Below are positions 7,739 to 15,077 of a DNA stretch of 35,584 bases, piece after piece; position 1 is the first letter of the stretch; every line of letters starts with the position of its first letter. The DNA comes from Prochlorothrix hollandica PCC 9006 = CALU 1027. GTDB lineage: Bacteria > Cyanobacteriota > Cyanobacteriia > Prochlorotrichales > Prochlorotrichaceae. The stretch covers positions 445,328 to 480,911 of the forward strand of contig NZ_KB235937.1 in the NCBI RefSeq assembly GCF_000332315.1. Direction: 5' to 3'. The notes beneath the pieces are model-generated. The model saw nothing but the letters and a program-made list of their open reading frames with translations, was not told where the DNA came from and did not search any database. The translations under genes and the position numbers were made by a program.

Positions 7739-9949
7739 ATGATTCCATTAGCCCTACAAGTATCTCAAGCGCTTGGATCTTTGAGGGATAAAGACTTTGA
7801 AAATGCCATTGAGCAATACAAAGGTCTCTGGGAATCAGAATCTACTGAACTCTCCTATGCTTGGTACTTAGGGATAGGTTTACTGCTCAGTAACCAAGAA
7901 GCAGAAGCCTATTTGCTGTGGTCAAGCCTTTTGATGGAGTCGGAACCCGATAGTCACCTCTCCCTTTGCGCTTGCTTAGAACAAGAATCTAACTGCTATG
8001 CTTCCCAAGGTGACTATGAAGAAGCGGCCTTACTGCGCCAACACCTCCGGGAAATTGACCCCGAAAATTTTAATAATATTCTCAATTTAATTTTTCTGCT
8101 CTGGAAACTTGATAGGGCTACAGATCAAGACCTCTCAACCTTAGAACTAAATCAGTTATTGTCCTGTTCTGACACCCTAGATCCATGTAATCCTGATCTT
8201 TTGCAAGAGCTTATAGAGAACCTCATCCAGAATCCCCCCGTTGCTTGGTGGCCCATTGAACTGATTCAATTTAGTTTACAGATCATCCCTAATCCGACTA
8301 GTCTTTTTGTGCCCCTCATGTTAGCAGCTATTAATCTAGGCTATGGGAAAGGTCACAGCACATTAGGGGGTCTTTACATTGAAACAGCCCTAAAAATCAA
8401 ACCCAATGATAGCGAAGCTCTCTCCCATCGCAGTAATATGCATTTCCATGGGGGTCGCTTATCAGAAGCTTTAACCACAGCGGAAGAATTTTATCAGCGA
8501 ACCAGTAAATTAGAAGATAGGGTTGATGCGAGTTACTTAGTTTTAAAAGCACTTCTGCGCAGTGGTGGTAAGTGGGACGAAGCGATGACTTTTATGAAAG
8601 GTCATAGTGGGTTACTAGAAGAATTACTGCAATCCATTCAAGGCAATAAGTTTTGGGGTCCGGTAGAAATTGGCCAAGTTGCTAATTCCACGTTCTTTTT
8701 CCCCTATGTTCAAGATCAACCCCCACAGCACCGCCACTTCCAGAACAGGATCCTAGCCCACTGCCAGCAATCTATCCGAGGACAGGCCCAGGAAACAGTT
8801 GGAGCCTATCAAGCCAGTCACCAACAGAGAAAACAGGGTCACACCTCCCAGAAACTAAAAATTGGTTACCTCTCCAACTGCTTTCGAGAACATTCTGTGG
8901 GGTGGCTGGCCCGATCGTTATTTAAACACCACGATCGCCAAAACTATGAAATTTACTGCTATTCCATCCTCAGCGACCCCAACAGTACCGACTCTGTAAG
9001 GCGTTGGTATTTGCAAAATGTTGATTACTTCTATGATTTAGGGATCAACCACGTCATCACCACTGACCAAATCTTCCAGGACGGTATTGATATTTTGGTA
9101 GACCTAGATAGCTTTACCACCGATGCTAATCTACCCGTCCTCGCTAAAAAACCCGCACCCATTCAAGTCACCTGGCTGGGCTGGGATGCTTGGGGATTAA
9201 CGGCTGTGGATTATTACCTAGTCGATCCCTATGCTGTACCCAACTACGCCCAAAGCTACTACACCGAGAAACTGTTTCGACTGCCCCAGCCCTATTTAGC
9301 GATCGATGGCTTTGAAATCGGCACCCCCAGCATCAGACGCAGTGATTTAGAGATTCCTACGGATGCGATCGTTTTCTTCAGCGGCCAATCCGGCTACAAA
9401 CGCCATCCCGACACCGTGCGCCTCCAGCTAGAGATCCTCAAAGCGGTTCCCAATAGCTATTTCATCGTGAAAGATATTGTCAAAGACAACGACAATATCC
9501 GCATTTTCTTTGAAACAATGGCAGAATCCGTCGGGGTTGCTAAAGAACAACTCCGGTTTCTCTCTGTGGTCAACTCCGAACTCACCCACCGGGCGAATTT
9601 GGCGATCGCCGATGTGGTCCTGGATACCTACCCCTACAACGGTGCAACCACCACCCTCGAAACCCTCTGGATGGGCATTCCCCTCGTCACCCGCGTCGGC
9701 CAGCAGTTTTCAGCCCGCAACAGTTACACCTTTATGATGAATGCTGGAATCACTGAGGGCATCGCCTGGACTGATGAAGAATATGTGGCGTGGGGGATTC
9801 GCTTAGGAACCGATGAGCAACTGCGCAAAGAAGTGGCCTGGAAGCTGCGCCAGTCCCGCAAATCTGCGCCCCTGTGGAATGGGCAGCAGTTCACCCGCGA
9901 CATGGAAGCCGCCTATCGCCAAATGTGGGAACGCTACTGTCATGGTTAA
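7739..9949 (+). CDS. TPR-containing O-GlcNAc transferase, SPINDLY type (GT41)
   Basis: The N-terminal 340 residues are helical with TPR-like spacing (NAIEQYKGLWESES, EALSHRSNMHFHGGRLSEALTTAEEFYQ). From about residue 375 the GT41 catalytic region follows. KIGYLSNCFREHSVGWLAR holds the candidate catalytic His385; PIQVTWLGWDAWGLTAVDYY is the usual QVTW..G..TG..DY block; Lys554 in SGYKRHPDT matches the UDP-binding lysine of human OGT; DTYPYNGATTTLETLW is the donor-site loop. Length (736) is normal for bacterial SPINDLY proteins. The enzyme is expected to be cytosolic and to add a UDP-derived sugar to Ser/Thr. It directly follows two pilin genes on the same strand, so pilin is the first substrate to test. 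No Shine-Dalgarno sequence is visible. Confidence 0.9.
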   Translation: MIPLALQVSQALGSLRDKDFENAIEQYKGLWESESTELSYAWYLGIGLLLSNQEAEAYLLWSSLLMESEPDSHLSLCACLEQESNCYASQGDYEEAALLRQHLREIDPENFNNILNLIFLLWKLDRATDQDLSTLELNQLLSCSDTLDPCNPDLLQELIENLIQNPPVAWWPIELIQFSLQIIPNPTSLFVPLMLAAINLGYGKGHSTLGGLYIETALKIKPNDSEALSHRSNMHFHGGRLSEALTTAEEFYQRTSKLEDRVDASYLVLKALLRSGGKWDEAMTFMKGHSGLLEELLQSIQGNKFWGPVEIGQVANSTFFFPYVQDQPPQHRHFQNRILAHCQQSIRGQAQETVGAYQASHQQRKQGHTSQKLKIGYLSNCFREHSVGWLARSLFKHHDRQNYEIYCYSILSDPNSTDSVRRWYLQNVDYFYDLGINHVITTDQIFQDGIDILVDLDSFTTDANLPVLAKKPAPIQVTWLGWDAWGLTAVDYYLVDPYAVPNYAQSYYTEKLFRLPQPYLAIDGFEIGTPSIRRSDLEIPTDAIVFFSGQSGYKRHPDTVRLQLEILKAVPNSYFIVKDIVKDNDNIRIFFETMAESVGVAKEQLRFLSVVNSELTHRANLAIADVVLDTYPYNGATTTLETLWMGIPLVTRVGQQFSARNSYTFMMNAGITEGIAWTDEEYVAWGIRLGTDEQLRKEVAWKLRQSRKSAPLWNGQQFTRDMEAAYRQMWERYCHG

Positions 9950-9974
9950 TTCAGCATAACGTTAATTCAACATA
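9945..9974. repeat. Short direct repeat at the convergent gene ends
   Basis: GTTAATTCAGCATA (9945-9958) and GTTAATTCAACATA (9961-9974) are 14-bp direct repeats covering the stop codons of the GT41 gene (plus) and the EAK-motif gene (minus). Function unknown. Confidence 0.5.
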
Positions 9975-10558
9975 AAAATGAGAATACCGAGGATTTGAGG
10001 GAGGTCTTTGATGAAGTATTCTGTGCGATCGAGGACGATCGATCGCCCCTCCAGCCGCATAAACCGCCACAGCGTCCCGATCGTCACCACCCCATAGATC
10101 ACCCCGATTCCCGTTTCATCCCGCTCATTAAACACCTGCGCCGCCACCATCTCCGCCATACACTGCCCAAATCCTGACTTCAGGTTCTCATTCTTGGCCT
10201 CCACCACCGTCACCACGGGAGCTTTGACAAAAAGCTGCTCCGGCGATCGGCTCAGCAGAAAATCACACACCCCATTCAGCCCCCGCTCGCTCTCCACCGT
10301 AAAATCCACGCCGGAAAACAAGCTCACTTGGTCCTGAAGCCGCTGCTTCACCTCCAGCAAAACGGGGGCAATGATTAGCTCCGATCGAGCTTTCTCCGTA
10401 TTAATGGAGACCGCCAAATTCAAGCTCCGATCCAAGGTTAGCGTGAGGAGTTCGCCCGGTTCTACAACAGGGGTATTCCCAAAATAATTGGTGATTTCCT
10501 GAATGTCTAAGGAAAACTGCTTGACCAGGCTTTCGATCTTGAAATCACTATAGGCCAT
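9962..10558 (-). CDS. Cyanobacterial hypothetical protein with nuclease-like E...D...EAK pattern (copy 1)
   Basis: I know no functional name for this family. The sequence shows E60 in KARSELIIAP, D99 in NGVCDFLLS and E120-A-K122 in VVTVVEAKNEN, followed by Gln132. This order and spacing fit the PD-(D/E)XK nuclease fold (helix Glu, then Asp, then ExK). There is no signal peptide or membrane segment. A clear paralogue lies at 13198-13812 and shares the MAYSDFK opening, INTEKARSELIIAP and VVEAKNEN. AGGAG (complement at 10568-10572) sits nine nt before the ATG. Uma2 genes lie upstream of both copies, suggesting joint gain. Nuclease activity is inference from the motif. Confidence 0.75.
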   Translation of the reverse strand: MAYSDFKIESLVKQFSLDIQEITNYFGNTPVVEPGELLTLTLDRSLNLAVSINTEKARSELIIAPVLLEVKQRLQDQVSLFSGVDFTVESERGLNGVCDFLLSRSPEQLFVKAPVVTVVEAKNENLKSGFGQCMAEMVAAQVFNERDETGIGVIYGVVTIGTLWRFMRLEGRSIVLDRTEYFIKDLPQILGILIFMLN

Positions 10559-10586
10559 GGCTTTTATCTCCTGAAGGAACTTAAAC

Positions 10587-11201
10587 TTAACTCAGTTGCG
10601 ACGGTTCGGCAGCATCAAACATCACATCTTCATAAATCTCAGCGATCGGCAACGCTAACCCCAGCGTCGTCAGGCTCAGGGCAGACTCATCGGGACCGTA
10701 GGGGCGGTAGTTCCAATTGCGATCGTCCAGCTTACTGAACTGCTCTAGGTGGATTTTATACTGATCAATGAGGATATATTCCTGTAGAGACGGAATCGAG
10801 CGGTAGAATAGGAATTTGTCGCCGCGATCGTAGTCTTGGGTCGATTTAGAGAGAACTTCAAGGATTAAGGTGGGGTTGAGAATAGTGTCGGTGCGATCGT
10901 CCAGAAACTGCGGGGAACCTTGGATCACCACTAGATCGGGATAGGTATAGCGATTATGGGCGGGGATTAAGACCCGGAGATCGCTGGTATAGGCTTTGGC
11001 GGGAGTGGATGTGTTCGAGTATTGCTTCAGGGCAGTCTTAAACAAAGCACAAAGATTGATCACAATCTGGTTGTGGTTGAGGGAGCCACCGGTCATGGGG
11101 ATAATTGCTCCGTTGTGGTACTCGCTGCGAAAGTCGGCGGCTTCTTCCTGGGCAAGGTATTCAGCGGGGCTGTAGTGGCGAGGGGGGGCAGTGGTGAGCA
11201 T
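10587..11201 (-). CDS. Uma2 family endonuclease-like protein (DUF820)
   Basis: The opening SPAEYLAQEE and the core YPDLVVIQG (D89), LILEVLSKST (E115) and YDRGDKF (K129) give the complete PD-(D/E)XK pattern of Uma2/DUF820, ending with LQEYILID. Length 204 is typical. Uma2 proteins are greatly multiplied in cyanobacteria. Their biological role is not established, though the fold is that of restriction-like nucleases. The start is ATG at 11201. It is part of a same-strand run with the EAK-motif gene downstream (28 bp) and another Uma2 gene upstream (27 bp). Confidence 0.9.
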   Translation of the reverse strand: MLTTAPPRHYSPAEYLAQEEAADFRSEYHNGAIIPMTGGSLNHNQIVINLCALFKTALKQYSNTSTPAKAYTSDLRVLIPAHNRYTYPDLVVIQGSPQFLDDRTDTILNPTLILEVLSKSTQDYDRGDKFLFYRSIPSLQEYILIDQYKIHLEQFSKLDDRNWNYRPYGPDESALSLTTLGLALPIAEIYEDVMFDAAEPSQLS

Positions 11202-11228
11202 GGTGTAACGGGAAAGGGAGGGGAAGGG

Positions 11229-11861
11229 TTAAGGAGTCAGGGATTGGCGGAGGTGGCGGAGGGCGGTGCCGCTGCCGTCGATCGCGGCGCGGTCTAGGGT
11301 AGCGGCCACGATCGCCCCTAGCTTAACATCCGGGAAAAAGCGGCTGGCGATCGCCGGTTCATAGCCCGACCCCTGAAGCTGATAAATGGCCAAACCACTG
11401 CGGCGGAAAATCCACACTTCCGGGACACCATAGGGCGCATAGTCAACCACATCGGTGTAGGAACTGACATCAATTTCAATCACTAAATCGGGGGGTGGCT
11501 CAGTTTGCCAGTCAATGCGATCTTTGCCCGCAGCAGCCTGCCAGTTGTCGATATAAAAGCAATAGTCTGGTTCAATGCCACCTACCTGGGGATCCCGCAT
11601 CGTAATCGGCGTAAACCCTTCATAGTTGCGGTTTTGGCTTTCAAGCAGTAGCTCAACAATGCGAGCAAGAAGATGGGCCTCACGGCCATGGCGGGGTAGG
11701 GGACTCATAAGGAGAATTTCACCAGATTTATATTTGAGGCGGGGAATAGAGCCGTCACCCCGTCGATCGCAGAGCGTACAATAATCTTGCCAGGTGCCAG
11801 GAAGCCGGACAACACTACCGGGGTCTAGATGCAGTTCAGTGGGGGAAATGATGGTATACAT
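11229..11861 (-). CDS. Uma2 family protein lacking the usual catalytic lysine
   Basis: The Uma2 scaffold is clear: GEILLMSPLPRHGREAHLL, GIEPDYCFYID (D99), PPDLVIEIDV (E129) and YGVPEVWIFR. The position usually filled by Lys just before the Y...G(V/I)PE block reads SSYTDVVDYAPYG, with Val instead, so catalysis may be lost. I place the start at the ATG at 11861, which overlaps the stop of the HepT-like remnant as TAATG (translational coupling). A TTG at 11924 would add 21 residues. The last 40 residues, after LGAIVA, are an unusual tail of short repeats without a known fold. Confidence 0.85.
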   Translation of the reverse strand: MYTIISPTELHLDPGSVVRLPGTWQDYCTLCDRRGDGSIPRLKYKSGEILLMSPLPRHGREAHLLARIVELLLESQNRNYEGFTPITMRDPQVGGIEPDYCFYIDNWQAAAGKDRIDWQTEPPPDLVIEIDVSSYTDVVDYAPYGVPEVWIFRRSGLAIYQLQGSGYEPAIASRFFPDVKLGAIVAATLDRAAIDGSGTALRHLRQSLTP

Positions 11862-12203
11862 TAGCGATCTCTTGATCCTTCTGGGGTGGAATCGACGATC
11901 GGGGTCAACGTCTCTAGGAAGCAAGCCATATCTTGGCTGAACGGGTCTCGAACGGCTAAAGCTAGGGCTAAATTAGCTTGTCGTTGGCTACTCTTGATGT
12001 CGCTGCCGTAGGCATGGCGGACAAAATGGCGAAAGCTGCGCAGGGGGTTGAGAATTTGGAGGGTTGGGGCAGAGAGAAAAGCGGGGCGTATATCTTCGAC
12101 GGCGCTGATCAACTTGCTCAATCAGCATGAACGGAGGGGGCACACCACACGACCCATTGAGGACTGCTGTAGGCCAATTATTTCCTTGACAGATCGATGC
12201 GAT
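11861..12203 (-). pseudogene. HEPN / HepT-like RNase toxin gene, truncated, interrupted and frameshifted
   Basis: Reading leftward, ASICQGNNW (to 12174) fits the VDGS-PQGENW segment before the last helices of HepT-like proteins. A half-MITE (12133-12171) is then inserted. Then MLIEQ resumes in the same frame. Near 12118 the frame shifts into ISAVEDIRPAFLSAP and FRHFVRHAYG. The latter contains R-x4-H-x-Y (R31, H36, Y38 counted from the TTG at 12121), the RNase motif of HEPN toxins. The N-terminal half is absent: a GC-rich repeat takes over beyond about 12205. HepT toxins normally pair with an MNT nucleotidyltransferase, and none is adjacent. The last 86 codons remain open and end TAATG with the next Uma2 gene. 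Confidence 0.65.
12133..12171 (-). mobile_element. Half copy of the 103-bp hairpin MITE
   Basis: On the minus strand this begins TACAGCAGTCCTCAATGGGT and runs through GTGTGGTGTGCCCCCTCC, then stops exactly at the apex of the hairpin seen in the full copies at 13087 and 16182. The other half is missing. It lies in frame within the HepT-like remnant. Confidence 0.8.
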
Positions 12204-12205
12204 GG

Positions 12206-12236
12206 GTAGGGGCAATCCCCCCCTGCTTGCCCCGGT
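12206..12236. repeat. Fragment of the GC-rich intergenic repeat
   Basis: GTAGGGGCAATCCCCCC followed by TGCTTGCCCCGGT closely matches the start of the repeat units at 4212 and 4320. It replaces the 5' part of the HepT-like gene. The remaining DNA to 12364 shows no gene that I can support. Confidence 0.65.
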
Positions 12237-12364
12237 ATCTGGGCTGTTGAGACAACAGGTTATAGAACATATGAACTACTTTTAGGCCAAAAAAAAGCAC
12301 TTTAAGAACAGCGTGAATCCGTCGCGGCAATCTCCGTGCTGGCCTCGGTGCTTGGCCCGCCAAC

Positions 12365-13087
12365 CTAGAGGTCTGGTTCGATGCCCAAAGCCCGAAGCTG
12401 CTCCGTCAGGCGAGCCACCCGCTCCCGTTCCGCCGCGATCGCCCGTAGCGCCTCGTCTGCCCGTTGCTTTTCCTGTTCCGCCCGCTGCTTTTCCTGCTCC
12501 GCCTGTTGCTGCGCTCGCTGGGATTGGGCCTTCAGTTCCACAGTTGTCAAAAATGGTTCGCCATTGGGGTAAAACACTTGCAGCGTTGCTTGGCTCCAAT
12601 CCAATTGAATCCCTAACAGAGGGCTGACCCAAGCGTCTTCTGCATCAATCGTCTGAAGGAGATTTTGCTGGCGTACAAACCCTGTAAAGTCATGGCGATC
12701 GGGGTCGTATAGATAATATTCTTCGACTCCGTAGCGATCGTAAAACTGAAACTTGCGATGCATTTCCCGCAGCGTATTGCCCGGTGAGAGAATCTCAAAT
12801 ACCACCTGCGGCACAATATTAGCCTCTTGCCATTGGCGATAGGAACCCCGATCGCCCTTGGGTCGCCCAAACACCACAAATACATCCGGCGCAACCCGAA
12901 TCTCCGGCTTTCCTTCCACCGGATACCACAGCAAATCCCCCGCCACAAACACCTCTGGATTATCCGCAAACAAACACTCTAGGTTTTCCTTAAGCAGGAC
13001 AATTAGACGAAATTGCTGGGTATTATCAGCCATGGGTTGCCCATCACTGTCGGGATAGTGAATGGGAGGGGCAGAAGCTAAAGTCAT
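12365..13087 (-). CDS. Uma2 family endonuclease-like protein with C-terminal coiled coil
   Basis: Core motifs are complete: VAPDVFVVFG (D68), PQVVFEILSPGN (E98), MHRKFQFY (K112) and GVEEYYLYDPD. After the nuclease-like domain, residues about 185-235 are a charged coiled coil made of EQEKQRAEQEKQRADEALR-type repeats ending LTEQLRALGIEPDL, a tail often seen on cyanobacterial Uma2 proteins. The ATG (complement of CAT at 13085-13087) shares its first base with the terminus of a 103-bp MITE. The only AGGA-like ribosome site lies inside the MITE end, seven nt before the ATG. The native leader has therefore been displaced by the element. Confidence 0.92.
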   Translation of the reverse strand: MTLASAPPIHYPDSDGQPMADNTQQFRLIVLLKENLECLFADNPEVFVAGDLLWYPVEGKPEIRVAPDVFVVFGRPKGDRGSYRQWQEANIVPQVVFEILSPGNTLREMHRKFQFYDRYGVEEYYLYDPDRHDFTGFVRQQNLLQTIDAEDAWVSPLLGIQLDWSQATLQVFYPNGEPFLTTVELKAQSQRAQQQAEQEKQRAEQEKQRADEALRAIAAERERVARLTEQLRALGIEPDL

Positions 13088-13189
13088 ACAGCAGTCCTAA
13101 ATGGGTCGTGTGGTGTGCCCCCGGAGGGGGCACACCACACCAAGGGTTTCAGCCATCGAGATGCCTACAACTGATTTAGGGTTGCTGTA
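13087..13189 (-). mobile_element. 103-bp hairpin MITE, copy A, abutting a start codon
   Basis: The ends are TACAGCAGTCCTAAATGGGT and, inverted, TACAGCAACCCTAAATCAGT: imperfect inverted repeats beginning with TA, as in elements that duplicate a TA target. The centre (13108-13140) is a perfect 15-bp stem with a GGA loop. It has no ORF. Removing it with one TA restores AACTATGACT on the minus strand, so it appears inserted in the TA of T-ATG at the Uma2 start codon. Read toward the gene, its end gives TTTAGGACTGCTGT directly before ATG. Confidence 0.8.
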
Positions 13190-13197
13190 GTTGATAA

Positions 13198-13812
13198 TTA
13201 AGGGGGTGTAAGATTGTGGAATGTATCGATCAAGATCCCCAAAATATGATCGACTTGAGTGATAAAATATTCATCAAAATCAATCGTGGCGATTTGGTTT
13301 TCATAGCGCAGGAATTTCCAGTTGCTTCCTGTGGTGACAATGCCTAAAATCCAAGGAATAGCATGGCCTTGGCGATTGTTGAAAACTTGAGCCGCAACCA
13401 TTTCAGCAATACATTGTCCATAGCCCATTTTAATATTTTCGTTCTTGGCTTCTACCACGCAAACAACCGGTGCCCTAGGAAAAACTTGATCGGGGCTGTT
13501 GCTGAGCAAAAAATCACAAAATCCTGCTAATCCCTGTTGGCTGTCTACGGTAAACTCTACCCCCGAAAAGAATCCAATCTTGTGGCTGAGATGGTGACGG
13601 AGTTCCAATAAAAGAGGGGCAATTATCAACTCCGATCGGGCTTTTTCCGTATTAATGTTGAGGGCTAAGGGAACTAAATCCTGGAGAACTTCCTGGAAGT
13701 TAGGCCGGGGTGCAATCGGGCAAACCGTTGCAAAGAGGGAGTTACCAGAGGTGACCTGAACCCCCAAGCGCTGAACCACATCATCAATCGTTTTGAAGTC
13801 ACTGTAGGCCAT
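13198..13812 (-). CDS. Cyanobacterial hypothetical protein with nuclease-like E...D...EAK pattern (copy 2)
   Basis: This is a paralogue of the gene at 9962. It has the same MAYSDFK opening, E61 in INTEKARSELIIAP, D100 in FCDFLLS and E121-A-K123 in VVEAKNEN, then YGQCIAEMVAAQVFN. The region between residues 10 and 45 differs, while the nuclease-like core is well kept. Its ATG overlaps the end of the upstream Uma2 gene by 14 nt, so the two are probably co-translated. The pattern suggests a PD-(D/E)XK fold, but the function is unknown. MITE copy A starts 9 bp beyond its stop codon. Confidence 0.78.
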   Translation of the reverse strand: MAYSDFKTIDDVVQRLGVQVTSGNSLFATVCPIAPRPNFQEVLQDLVPLALNINTEKARSELIIAPLLLELRHHLSHKIGFFSGVEFTVDSQQGLAGFCDFLLSNSPDQVFPRAPVVCVVEAKNENIKMGYGQCIAEMVAAQVFNNRQGHAIPWILGIVTTGSNWKFLRYENQIATIDFDEYFITQVDHILGILIDTFHNLTPP

Positions 13813-14488
13813 GGTTTGGGGTTGGTGATGGGTATGGGAGTGATGCTAAAACATCGGCCAAATTACCCGCAAGGAGGGCAGGAACATCAAGCACTAAACC
13901 AGGGAAACGATCGCCGCTAAGCCGCCCGCGATCGTCGGGAATTTGCCGCTGATACTCCCCCTCTCGCAAGCAAAACCAATCTATTTCCCCATCCAGCACC
14001 CGCCACACTAGATATTCCTGCACCCCATGGCGACGGTAGAGATTAAATTTTTGGTGCAGGTCATCGGATGCGGTGCTAGCGGCAATTTCGACAATCAGTT
14101 CCGGTGCCCCTTCAATATAGTCATCCTCACTAATGCGCGATCGTCCCCCAGCTTCCTCCTTCACCCGCAAAATAATATCCGGCTGGGGTTCATTGTCTAA
14201 ATCTAGCCGTACTGTTGCGTTATCCGCCACCTCCAATTGCGATCGAGTTGCGGCATAAACTGACAGCCAAGTGAGGAGGAGGGCATGGGGGTGGGCATGG
14301 TGGCGAAAACGCACCGCCGCAGCCATATAAACGGTTCCTTCAATTAGTTCTGCTTTTTTGAGGCGGGGCATGGCGGCATAACGGCGCTCAAATTCCAAGC
14401 GGTTGAGGCGATCTCCCGCTTCTAAGGCAGGAATCATGGGGGGGAAGGCTGCATCACTGGATTCAGGGTCATGGATTCCGATCGTCAC
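13799..14488 (-). CDS. Uma2 family endonuclease-like protein
   Basis: Motifs: PQPDIILRVK (D104), APELIVEIAAST (E134), LHQKFNLY (K147) and GVQEYLVW, a complete Uma2 site. It is a close paralogue of the gene at 34218: both carry ALE/LLESGDRL, RRYxAMPxLKKAELIEG and SRISEDDYIEGAPELIVE. The start at 14488 is GTG with a weak GGAT upstream. An ATG at 14437 is the alternative and would match the paralogue's start better. It overlaps the downstream EAK-motif gene by 14 nt, which suggests these two form one unit. Confidence 0.9.
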   Translation of the reverse strand: MTIGIHDPESSDAAFPPMIPALEAGDRLNRLEFERRYAAMPRLKKAELIEGTVYMAAAVRFRHHAHPHALLLTWLSVYAATRSQLEVADNATVRLDLDNEPQPDIILRVKEEAGGRSRISEDDYIEGAPELIVEIAASTASDDLHQKFNLYRRHGVQEYLVWRVLDGEIDWFCLREGEYQRQIPDDRGRLSGDRFPGLVLDVPALLAGNLADVLASLPYPSPTPNHGLQ

Positions 14489-14522
14489 TTTGATCCGGCT
14501 GAAGAATTACAGGCTTGGGCAT

Positions 14523-15077
14523 TTAAAGGAGGGGCAATAATCGTTGCAGCTCTTTACAGGCTGCTTGAAGCGATGAAGGTGCTGTGGTAGGTAGTATTTT
14601 TTGATGTTTACAGTTTTCAGCAAGCTGTTCAACTTCATCTTTGCAGGAAGATTCATTGTGCTGGGCTTTAGAATAGCTTGCTACTTCATCAACTTTCTCA
14701 TTGCGTAAATACCGAATCCAGGTCTCGATGTTACGTTTGGGAATAAAAATAGTAATTGCTTCATCAAATTGACGATTCTTTTGACCATCATTACTTAAGT
14801 TGACCTCTAATTTTTGTAGTCGTGACTGTAACGTATTTGTATCAGCATCAATAAAAACCACGAGACCGATCTTAACTTGATTCTTTCTTTGACGATAGGC
14901 TCTAACTTCCTTTGGATACTGGTCACAAACATATTGCTCGCCCGATTGGCTTCCTGGAGGACAGATTTGAGCACGAGGTTGACCTGAAAAGCCATACTTT
15001 TTAAGAAAGTATCGAGCAAAAACCTCCTGTTGGCGATCTTCACAGAGGATCACAATTTGCACTCTATTCCGGCCCAC
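14523..15077 (-). CDS. TOPRIM-like protein, partner of the adjacent ATPase
   Basis: I recognise the arrangement rather than a named family. E13 in IVILCEDRQQE and D77-x-D79 in GLVVFIDADTN match the Glu and DxD metal-binding residues of TOPRIM nucleases. FIPKRNIETWIRYL (residues 111-124) resembles the segment after the DxD strand in DUF4276/DUF4435-like proteins. It starts with GTG at 15077, preceded by GAGG eight nt upstream, and overlaps the ATPase gene by 14 nt, so the pair is coupled. Such ATPase plus TOPRIM pairs occur in anti-phage systems (OLD nucleases, PARIS). Compared with OLD proteins, the nuclease here is a separate short polypeptide. AT-rich composition contrasts with the Uma2 neighbours and suggests transfer. 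Defence function is inference. Confidence 0.7.
   Translation of the reverse strand: MGRNRVQIVILCEDRQQEVFARYFLKKYGFSGQPRAQICPPGSQSGEQYVCDQYPKEVRAYRQRKNQVKIGLVVFIDADTNTLQSRLQKLEVNLSNDGQKNRQFDEAITIFIPKRNIETWIRYLRNEKVDEVASYSKAQHNESSCKDEVEQLAENCKHQKILPTTAPSSLQAACKELQRLLPLL

Noticed and set aside
12178-12632. Minus-strand ORFs between the HepT-like remnant and the Uma2 gene
   Set aside because: They read through the GC-rich repeat and the out-of-frame coiled-coil region of the Uma2 gene; no ribosome site or family motif.
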